A DNA stretch of 19,969 nucleotides from CBDUVZ01 sp965370805 (lineage in GTDB: Bacteria; Hydrothermota; Tepidihabitantia; Tepidihabitantales; Tepidihabitantaceae), in contig CBDUVZ010000054.1 of assembly GCA_965370805.1 (NCBI GenBank), forward strand, positions 1-19,969, read 5' to 3'. Shown piece after piece: positions 6,575 through 12,039 of the stretch (within the stretch, counting starts at the first letter, position 1; each line of letters begins with the position of its first letter). Both the position numbers and the translations under genes were made by a program. Under the pieces are notes generated by a model. It worked only from the letters and a program-made list of their open reading frames with translations. It had not been told where the DNA came from and did no database searches.

Positions 6575-6946
6575 ATGAGTCGATTGAAATCCGCACAGGA
6601 ACGGCATGCCAAATGGGAGCGCCGTTATGACCCGGAGCATATCGCCAAAACGATGACCGCGGAAAAGCCGATAATGAGCATGCACGCCCGGGAGAAGTTC
6701 GAGCAGTTGTACGAACTGGAATTGGGGGTCAAACAGGTGCTGAACAGTTTGGGCGTTTCGGTTGCGAGCGTGGCGAACTACCTCTGTTTCGGGCGCCAGG
6801 TATGGAAAGCGGACCAGACGTATGACGGCGAGCTTTTCGAGCTGGCGGCCGCTACGTACGTGAACAAATGGGCGTCCAGGGGGCTGGATATCCCGGTGCT
6901 GGACGCAATAATGAAGCAGGTGTTCCACACCGAACTGCCGATCTAG
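6575..6946 (+). CDS. Small protein of unknown function, co-transcribed with the HTH gene
   Basis: A 123-residue soluble protein that I do not recognise. A strong Shine-Dalgarno sequence (GGGAGGA, 6565-6571) precedes the ATG at good spacing, and the gene follows the HTH gene by 9 nt, so it is very likely real. There is no signal peptide or membrane segment. The N-terminal 35 residues are charged and basic; the middle (FEQLYELELGVKQVLNSLGV, then SVASVANYLCFGRQVW) reads as helical. A single cysteine lies in NYLCFGR. It could be a partner of the HTH protein, since it shares its promoter and nothing else. It ends 67 nt before the convergent EF-G stop. Confidence 0.75.
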   Translation: MSRLKSAQERHAKWERRYDPEHIAKTMTAEKPIMSMHAREKFEQLYELELGVKQVLNSLGVSVASVANYLCFGRQVWKADQTYDGELFELAAATYVNKWASRGLDIPVLDAIMKQVFHTELPI

Positions 6947-6965
6947 GACCGGCAGGCCGACCGCT

Positions 6966-6979
6966 GGCGCAAGCGCGCC
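6966..6979. terminator. Small hairpin between convergent genes
   Basis: GGCGC, loop AAGC, then GCGCC gives a 5-bp GC-only stem in the 67-nt gap between the convergent small-protein and EF-G genes. No T-tract follows on either strand, so its strength as a terminator is doubtful. Confidence 0.35.
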
Positions 6980-7013
6980 GGGGAAATGGCGGATGCCGAA
7001 TGCCGCGGTGTGG

Positions 7014-9095
7014 TCAGGTGGCGGGGTGGTTGGCGAAGAGGGGGTAGAGGCGCTCGCGGGTGGGCTGGTCTACCGGGCGGAAGAGCTTGAACTGCATCGA
7101 GTCGGTGGCGCGGCCCTGGGTCAGGGACCGGAGCGTGGTGGCGTACCCGAACGTTTTCGCCAGCGGGACTTCGGCCGTGATAATCTGGTGGCCTTTGACC
7201 GGCTCCAGATGCGTGACTTTGCCGTCCCGGGCGGTGAGGTCGGCCAGGACCCCGCCGAGGTACTGTTCCGGGGTGACGACTTCGAGTTCCATAATCGGTT
7301 CGAGGAAAGTGGGAGACGCGGCCAGGAATGCGTCGCGGAACGCCTGGGCCGCGGCTACCCTGAAGTCGACGTCGCTGGAGTCGGTTTCGTGGAACGAGCC
7401 GTCGATAATCCGGACACTGGTGTTGATGACCTGATACCCGCCGAGGACGCCGGCTTCGAGGCTGTCGCGGATTCCTTTTTCGATAGCCGGGATGAACTGT
7501 TTCGGAATCGCGCCTTCTTTGATTTCGTTGACGGTCCGGTTGCCGTCGGGTGAGGGCTGGAGCGCGAGTTTGACGACCGCGTAGTGGCCGTGGCCTCCGG
7601 TCTGGCGGACGAAGCGGCCTTCGGTGGTCGCGCCGGCGGTTGCGGTTTCGCGGTAGGAGACCTGGGGTTTGCCGGAGCGGACCCCGACCTGGTAGTCGCG
7701 TTTGAGCCGGTCGAGCAGGATTTCGAGATGGAGTTCGCCCATGCCGGAGAGAATCAGTTGCCCGGTTTCATCATCGGTCCTGGTCTTGAAGGTCGGGTCT
7801 TCAAGGGCCAGGGTCTTGAGGGACGAGCCGAGCCGGTCTTCTTCGGCCCGGGTTTTGGGTTCGATGGCGATGAATACGACCGGTTCGGGGAAGTCCATCG
7901 ACTCGAAGGCAATCGGGTGGGCGAGGTTGGCCAGGGTCTGGCCGGTGCGGGCTTCTTTCAGACCGACGACTGCGCCGATTTCACCGGCCGAGAGTTGCTT
8001 GACTTCCTGCTGCCGGTTGGCGTGCATCACGAGCAGTTTGGCTATCCTGACCCTTTTCATCACCGGGGCCGCCCAGACTACTTCGCCCTGTTTCACGCGG
8101 CCCGAGTAGACCCGGACGTAGGAGAGCATGCCGCGGTGCGGGTCGGATGTCAGTTTGAACACGAGCCCGGAGAACGGGGCTTCGGGGTCCGGCGTCCGGG
8201 TTTCTTCCTGCTCCGTTTTCGGGTTGATTCCCTTCGCCGGCGGGGCGTCGAGCGGGGACGGCAGGTAGTCGAGTACGCCGTCGAGCAGCTTCTGGATGCC
8301 CTTGTTCCGGAACGCGCTGCCGCAGAAGACCGGGACCAGCTTCAAGTCAATGGTCCCCCGGCGCAGGGCGGACCTGATATCCGCGGACGTTATTTCGGTG
8401 CCGGCCATGTACTTCTCCAGCAGGCTTTCGTCGAAAGTGGTGAGGACGTCGATCATCCGGTGCCGGTATTCTTCGACTTCCGCGGCCCGGTTTTCGGGCA
8501 CGGGTTGTTCCTCGAAAGTAGCGCCGAGGTCGTCGCTGTGCCAGATGACCGCTTTCTGCTCGATGAGGTCGATTACGCCCTTGTGGTTCTCTTCCGTACC
8601 GATAGGAAGCTGCACCGGGACCGGGATCTGCTCGAACGTCTCTTCCATCATTTTGACCACCCGCTCGAAGTTGGCACCGAGCCGGTCCAGCTTGTTGACG
8701 AACGCCAGGCGGGGCACGCGGTACCGGTTGGCCTGTCGCCAGACGGTCTCCGACTGCGGTTCGACCCCGCCGACCGCGCAGAAGACGATGACCGCGCCGT
8801 CGAGGACTTTCAGGCAGCGTTCGACTTCGATAGTGAAGTCAACGTGGCCCGGGGTGTCGATGATGTTGATGCGGTGGTCCTGCCACTCGACGGTGGTGGC
8901 CGCCGAAGTGATGGTGATGCCGCGTTCCTTCTCCTGGATCATCCAGTCCATCTGGGTGTTGCCGTCGTCGATGTCGCCCATGCGGTGGATTCTGCCGGTG
9001 TAGTAGAGGATGCGCTCGGTGGTCGTGGTCTTGCCCGCGTCGATGTGCGCGGCGATGCCGATGTTGCGGGTGCGTTCGAGCGGGATGTCAACCAT
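7014..9095 (-). CDS. fusA: Translation elongation factor G
   Basis: Ribosomal translocase GTPase, 693 residues, the full family length. GTPase motifs are intact: AHIDAGKT (16-23), RGITIT in switch I (59-64), DTPGH (80-84), NKLD (134-137; many EF-Gs have NKMD) and CGSAF near 260. Domain IV carries KPQVSYRET, FVRQTGGHGHYAVV and the conserved SFHETDSSDVDF loop; domain V ends with FGYATTLRSLTQGRATDSM. Switch I reads GDIDDGNTQMDWM rather than the common GEVHDGAATMDWM, which may mark a particular EF-G subfamily or paralogue. The gene stands alone: no rpsL, rpsG or tuf is adjacent. The ATG at 9095 has only a weak AGGA upstream and sits about 8 nt after a -10 element, suggesting an almost leaderless mRNA. 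A second EF-G elsewhere in the genome is possible. Confidence 0.96.
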   Translation of the reverse strand: MVDIPLERTRNIGIAAHIDAGKTTTTERILYYTGRIHRMGDIDDGNTQMDWMIQEKERGITITSAATTVEWQDHRINIIDTPGHVDFTIEVERCLKVLDGAVIVFCAVGGVEPQSETVWRQANRYRVPRLAFVNKLDRLGANFERVVKMMEETFEQIPVPVQLPIGTEENHKGVIDLIEQKAVIWHSDDLGATFEEQPVPENRAAEVEEYRHRMIDVLTTFDESLLEKYMAGTEITSADIRSALRRGTIDLKLVPVFCGSAFRNKGIQKLLDGVLDYLPSPLDAPPAKGINPKTEQEETRTPDPEAPFSGLVFKLTSDPHRGMLSYVRVYSGRVKQGEVVWAAPVMKRVRIAKLLVMHANRQQEVKQLSAGEIGAVVGLKEARTGQTLANLAHPIAFESMDFPEPVVFIAIEPKTRAEEDRLGSSLKTLALEDPTFKTRTDDETGQLILSGMGELHLEILLDRLKRDYQVGVRSGKPQVSYRETATAGATTEGRFVRQTGGHGHYAVVKLALQPSPDGNRTVNEIKEGAIPKQFIPAIEKGIRDSLEAGVLGGYQVINTSVRIIDGSFHETDSSDVDFRVAAAQAFRDAFLAASPTFLEPIMELEVVTPEQYLGGVLADLTARDGKVTHLEPVKGHQIITAEVPLAKTFGYATTLRSLTQGRATDSMQFKLFRPVDQPTRERLYPLFANHPAT

Positions 9096-9103
9096 CGGCA
9101 GCT

Positions 9104-9131
9104 ATCCTAACGCGGAAGCGAATAGTGTCAA
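9104..9131 (-). promoter_or_regulatory. Promoter of the EF-G gene
   Basis: TTGACA (9131-9126), a 16-nt spacer, then TAGGAT (9109-9104, 4 of 6 matches). The predicted transcription start, about 7 nt after the -10, falls at 9097, two nucleotides before the ATG at 9095. Confidence 0.6.
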
Positions 9132-9137
9132 GGGAGG

Positions 9138-9292
9138 GAATGGCGAATGCCGAATGCGGAGTGTCGAATGAGGAAGGAATAACCGCCAGGGGAATGCCGA
9201 ATGGCGAATGTCGAGTGTCGAATGAGGAAGGAATAACCGCCAGGGGGAATGACGAATGTCGAATGACGAATGCGGGAGGAATAACCGCCAGG
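9138..9292. repeat. 54-nt tandem repeat, two full units and one shorter unit
   Basis: Units at 9138-9191 and 9192-9245 are both 54 nt; a third at 9246-9292 is 47 nt. Each begins with two to four GAATGNCGAATG-type submotifs and ends with the same core, GGAATAACCGCCAGG. The submotif family (reverse complement CATTCGGCATTC) also occurs inside the ABC-F gene at 18620-18653. It is not a CRISPR: there are no unique spacers. Confidence 0.8.
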
Positions 9293-9317
9293 TGCGCCGA
9301 GGTTGCCAGGGGTCTAC

Positions 9318-9339
9318 TTCCTCTCCCTTGAGGGAGAGG
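9318..9339. repeat. Perfect 9-bp hairpin, CCTCTCCC/GGGAGAGG type
   Basis: TCCTCTCCC, loop TTGA, GGGAGAGGA. It is followed by TCAAGGTGAGGGTGA. This looks like a dispersed palindromic intergenic repeat. It might also stop transcription, but there is no T-tract. Confidence 0.6.
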
Positions 9340-9371
9340 ATCAAGGTGAGGGTGACGGGATATGGAAAGCG

Positions 9372-9388
9372 GCGGCTGACGCAGCCGC
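9372..9388 (-). terminator. Hairpin downstream of the HIT gene
   Basis: GCGGCTG and CAGCCGC form a perfect 7-bp stem with a 3-nt loop about 40 nt past the HIT stop codon. On the minus strand it is followed by CGCTTTCC, only a short T-run, so terminator activity is likely but not certain. Confidence 0.4.
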
Positions 9389-9425
9389 AGTCCAAAGGCG
9401 GAAGGAAATGCCGCTGGCGTTCCCG

Positions 9426-9872
9426 CTACTTGACCGGGGCCTGTTTTATCTTTTCGGCCAGGGCGTCGAGTTCCTTGTCGGTGAACCGGGGTTTGAGCCG
9501 GGGCTGGCAGAAGTCCTGGAGCTGCAGCGTGAGGTCGAGCAGGCCCGGGTCGCTTTCGTAGCTCGGAATCAGGTGCATGTGGACGTGCGGGACCCGGACC
9601 CCGCGGAGGAGCAGGGTCACGTAGCGACAGCCCAGGGCGCGCTTCATCTTGCGCGAGACGGCATAGACCGTCTTGAGGAACGGGGCGGCTATCGCGCCGA
9701 AGTCGTCCGGCTCGATGTCGGTCATCAGCGGGATGTGCTTCCTGGTTATGACCAGGGCGTGGCCGCGCGAGATGGGGTAGCGGTCGAGGAAGGCCAGGGT
9801 AATCTCGTCTTCGTGAATCCTGCGGGCCGGGGTTTTGCCTTCGATTATGCTGCAGAACGGGCAGTCTTTCAT
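9426..9872 (-). CDS. HIT-family nucleotide-binding protein
   Basis: Small cytosolic protein of 148 residues in the histidine-triad superfamily, which hydrolyses or transfers nucleotides from AMP-linked or dinucleoside substrates. The N-terminal CPFC (4-7) is typical, with the conserved FLDRYPISRGHALVITRKH region at about 28-46. The triad HVHMH is at 96-100, with the central His98 as expected nucleophile. The usual N-x-G-x-x-AGQ stretch before the triad is replaced by LLRGVRVP, a shorter form. GGAGG lies 6 nt before the ATG. The gene is a single unit with its own strong promoter at 9942-9970. The substrate cannot be predicted. Confidence 0.92.
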   Translation of the reverse strand: MKDCPFCSIIEGKTPARRIHEDEITLAFLDRYPISRGHALVITRKHIPLMTDIEPDDFGAIAAPFLKTVYAVSRKMKRALGCRYVTLLLRGVRVPHVHMHLIPSYESDPGLLDLTLQLQDFCQPRLKPRFTDKELDALAEKIKQAPVK

Positions 9873-9941
9873 CGGTTTCCTCCAATCGTGTCATCGCCCG
9901 GGACGGCGCTACGTTTCCTGTCGGTCCGGCGAACGGACTCC

Positions 9942-9970
9942 ATAATAGCCTTGTGGTCAACAACGGTCAA
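9942..9970 (-). promoter_or_regulatory. Promoter of the HIT gene
   Basis: TTGACC (9970-9965), a 17-nt spacer, then TATTAT (9947-9942, 5 of 6 matches). The predicted start is near 9935, leaving a leader of about 60 nt. The -35 overlaps the last bases of the terminator stem of the upstream operon. Confidence 0.65.
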
Positions 9971-10000
9971 GCGGCGGGACGTCGCCATCCCGCCGCTTGA
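9967..10000 (-). terminator. Terminator of the thiolase-DUF35 operon
   Basis: TCAAGCGGCGGGA and TCCCGCCGCTTGA form a perfect 13-bp stem with an 8-nt loop, 12 nt after the DUF35 stop codon. No long T-tract follows on the minus strand (CCGTTGTTG). The stem's distal arm shares bases with the -35 of the HIT promoter. Confidence 0.7.
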
Positions 10001-10012
10001 ATTCGCTGCCGG

Positions 10013-10516
10013 TTACTCCGCCGGTTCCCAGTAGAGGTCGAGGATGGTGTTGGTCGGTTCGTCGGTGCGGAACCCGGCCTTGACCTTCATCCCGATCTTC
10101 GCTTCGCCGCGCACCATGTAGCCTTTCATGATTGTGCAGCAGCCCGGGAGTTTGATGTCGATCTGGTAGTAGGGGAAGGAGAGCTCGATGCCTTCGCCCG
10201 GGTACTCGACCCGGGTATAGGTGAATATCTCGCCGATGACCGGGCTCGGCAGATCGACCCATTCCATACGTGCGAGGCAGTCCGGGCAGTCGGCCCGGGG
10301 CGGCAGCCAGAGACCCGGCTCGCAGCCCGCGGTCGGGCATTTTGTGGCCCGGAGCACGCCCTGCTTGAGTCCTTCGAAGAAGGGTGCGAGCAGTCCGTAG
10401 GTGTGGTAGTGCGTGAAGGTGCGCGGCCACTTGAAGGCCATCGGTTTGTCGTGGTAGATTACGGCCGGCTCGCCGGTGAAGTGGATTTCGTGTCCTGCGA
10501 TTTTCTTGACTGGCAT
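10013..10516 (-). CDS. DUF35-type Zn-ribbon/OB-fold protein, thiolase partner
   Basis: A 167-residue acyl-CoA-associated protein of the DUF35 family. Residues about 58-80 carry the zinc ribbon: KCPTAGC (a C-x4-C knuckle), then PPRADCPDC (C-x2-C). After it comes the OB-fold part (GEIFTYTRVEYPGEGIE, PYYQIDIKLPGCC, MKVKAGF). Such proteins bind thiolase-fold enzymes and shuttle or position CoA thioesters, as in the archaeal thiolase/HMG-CoA synthase complex, benzylsuccinate BbsAB and steroid aldolase Ltp2-ChsH2. The gene follows the thiolase-fold gene by about 10 nt. Two tandem ATG codons occur (10519, 10516); GGAGG is 2 nt from the first and 5 nt from the second, so the second is preferred. Confidence 0.9.
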   Translation of the reverse strand: MPVKKIAGHEIHFTGEPAVIYHDKPMAFKWPRTFTHYHTYGLLAPFFEGLKQGVLRATKCPTAGCEPGLWLPPRADCPDCLARMEWVDLPSPVIGEIFTYTRVEYPGEGIELSFPYYQIDIKLPGCCTIMKGYMVRGEAKIGMKVKAGFRTDEPTNTILDLYWEPAE

Positions 10517-10528
10517 CATGTCCTCCTT

Positions 10529-11908
10529 CTACTTGCCCTGCTCGGGGTTCTCGAGGATGCCGCAGGTGACGTGGGAGCCGACACCGGCGTGGGAAATCCA
10601 GAGCGCGCGCCGGCGCTTCTGAATCTGGAGCGACTTCCAGTCCTCCGGTTTCTTCTTGTCGAACCGCTCCCACATCTTCGGGTCGCCGTGGAACTTGTCG
10701 TACTTGTTCTGGAGCTGCCAGAAGCATTCGACGCCCTGGAAGATGCCGGTCGCGCCGACCGCGTGCATCGTGCCGAGCAGGCCGCCGGACAGGTTCGACG
10801 GGCAGCGGCCTTCGTAGTAGCCGTCGCCCGAAGTGATGTACTCCTCTTCCTTGCCGTACGGCCGGAGCCCGATGTCGCCGTAAGTCTGCAGGTCGGAGAT
10901 AGTGAACGCGTCGTGGAGCTCGACCAGGTCGAGTTCGTCGCACGGGTCACCGGTGACGCCGGCCATGCGGTAGGCCATGTAGGCGGCGAAGCGCGAGGCG
11001 AGGAAACTCTGGAAACCGGGGAACGGTTCCTTCATTTCCTTCATGAAGTCGTACATGCCTTCCTTCTCATGAGGCAGGAGCGGGACTTCCATGTCGCGCC
11101 GGTCGGCCACGCGCAGGGTGTGCGTGCCGCCGCAAATATGCAGGCGCATCGGGTTGTCGGACAGCTTGTATGCGGTCTCCTCGTCGCAGAGCAGGGCGGA
11201 GGCGGAGCCGGCGCTCATCACACAACATTCGAGCATGCGCAGCGGGTCGCAGACCATCCGGCCTTCAAGCACTTCCTTGATTGTGTGTTTGCCCGGGTTC
11301 TGGGCGAACGGCGAGGAGCAGGCGTAGCCGCGGTTCTTGACCGCAATCTTCGCCCGGACTTCCTCGCTGACATGATAGATGTCCGCGAAGCGCCGTGCCA
11401 TCGGGGCGTAGTAGGCGGCGTACATCCGCGCCATCCGGGTTTCGAAGTCCTTGCACGCGGCACAGGAGATGTAGAAGTTGCCGGTGCGGGTATCGACTTC
11501 GTCCATCCGCTCCCAGCCCGTGACCAGGGTGCAGTTCGAGTATCCGGATGCGATGGTGTTGGCGCCCACGAGCATCGCGTATCCGCCGGTCGCGCCGCCG
11601 GTCTTGATGCCGACGTTGGGCAGCGGCTCGAAGCCGAGGTAGTCGTGGATTTTTGCTTCGCAGAGGAGCTGGTCCTGGAAGTGGTCGGCGAACTCGCCGC
11701 AGACCACGAAGTTGACCAGGCCCTTGACGTCCTGCGGCGACATCTTCAGGTCGTTGTCTTCGAGCATCATCCGGAAGCCCCGCATCACAAGCTCTTCGAG
11801 TTTGTACTCCGGATACTTCTTCCGGTAGTCGGTGGTTCCGCCCGCGACCATGTAGACCGGGCGCTGGAACTTGGGGACTCGCAGGTTCCCCTTCTTGAAT
11901 TTGATCAT
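10529..11908 (-). CDS. Thiolase-superfamily (SCP-2-like) enzyme apparently lacking the nucleophilic cysteine
   Basis: A 459-residue thiolase-fold protein, longer than the usual 380-400. Thiolase landmarks are present: ASGYSNCTLVTGWERMDEVD (120-139), DPLRMLECCVMSAGSASALL (221-240), the ELHDAFT motif with His332, and NLSGGLLGTMHAVGATG (372-388) with His382 in the GHP-type position. At the place of the catalytic EAACASG motif the sequence reads KTGGATGG (102-109), so Gly105 stands where the cysteine should be. The enzyme may therefore be an aldolase or other CoA-ester enzyme rather than a condensing thiolase, as in Ltp2-type proteins that also use a DUF35 partner. AAGGAGGA stands 6 nt before the ATG. 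It heads an operon with the DUF35 gene. Confidence 0.88.
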   Translation of the reverse strand: MIKFKKGNLRVPKFQRPVYMVAGGTTDYRKKYPEYKLEELVMRGFRMMLEDNDLKMSPQDVKGLVNFVVCGEFADHFQDQLLCEAKIHDYLGFEPLPNVGIKTGGATGGYAMLVGANTIASGYSNCTLVTGWERMDEVDTRTGNFYISCAACKDFETRMARMYAAYYAPMARRFADIYHVSEEVRAKIAVKNRGYACSSPFAQNPGKHTIKEVLEGRMVCDPLRMLECCVMSAGSASALLCDEETAYKLSDNPMRLHICGGTHTLRVADRRDMEVPLLPHEKEGMYDFMKEMKEPFPGFQSFLASRFAAYMAYRMAGVTGDPCDELDLVELHDAFTISDLQTYGDIGLRPYGKEEEYITSGDGYYEGRCPSNLSGGLLGTMHAVGATGIFQGVECFWQLQNKYDKFHGDPKMWERFDKKKPEDWKSLQIQKRRRALWISHAGVGSHVTCGILENPEQGK

Positions 11909-11975
11909 CAGGTTCCTCCTTGACGTTGGTAGTTATGGGGTTCGACCGGCTGCAATGCGTGATTCATTCTGTTCT

Positions 11976-11993
11976 TGCCGGGCGATTCCGGCA
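11976..11993 (-). promoter_or_regulatory. Hairpin in the leader of the thiolase-DUF35 operon
   Basis: TGCCGG and CCGGCA form a perfect 6-bp stem with a 6-nt loop in the roughly 97-nt leader between the promoter and the thiolase start. It could be a structured leader element, but it matches no riboswitch I know. Confidence 0.3.
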
Positions 11994-12011
11994 GTTCGCT
12001 TGCCACGCGGG

Positions 12012-12039
12012 ATGATAGGAGAAAAGGAAACGGTGTCAA
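12012..12039 (-). promoter_or_regulatory. Promoter of the thiolase-DUF35 operon
   Basis: TTGACA (12039-12034), a 16-nt spacer, then TATCAT (12017-12012, 5 of 6 matches). The expected start is near 12005. The TGA inside the -35 hexamer is also the stop codon of the kinase gene. Confidence 0.7.

Larger units (their letters stand above)
9096..9425. other. 330-nt intergenic region of repeats and hairpins
   Basis: No gene is credible between EF-G and the HIT gene. It contains the EF-G promoter (9104-9131), the 54-nt tandem array (9138-9292), a perfect palindromic hairpin (9318-9339) and a second hairpin behind the HIT gene (9372-9388). The minus-strand frame through it translates into repeated DIRHSPWRLFLPHS-type peptide, an artefact of repeat DNA. 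Confidence 0.7.

Noticed and set aside
5579..6928. 449-codon open frame on the minus strand opposite the HTH operon
   Set aside because: The plus strand has the HTH motif, a promoter and Shine-Dalgarno sites; the antisense protein is Pro-, Arg- and His-rich without domains.
7584..9110. 508-codon open frame on the plus strand opposite EF-G
   Set aside because: Antisense shadow of a fully conserved EF-G; it arises from high GC at third codon positions.
9138..9292. CRISPR array
   Set aside because: Units are contiguous near-identical 54-nt tandems with no unique spacers, and no cas genes are in view.
9102..9395. Repetitive minus-strand protein with DIRHSPWRLFLPHS-type units
   Set aside because: It is a translation of the 54-nt tandem array and a palindromic repeat, and it overlaps the EF-G promoter.
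10403..11923. 506-codon open frame opposite the thiolase-DUF35 operon
   Set aside because: Antisense shadow; the thiolase and DUF35 motifs on the minus strand are decisive.
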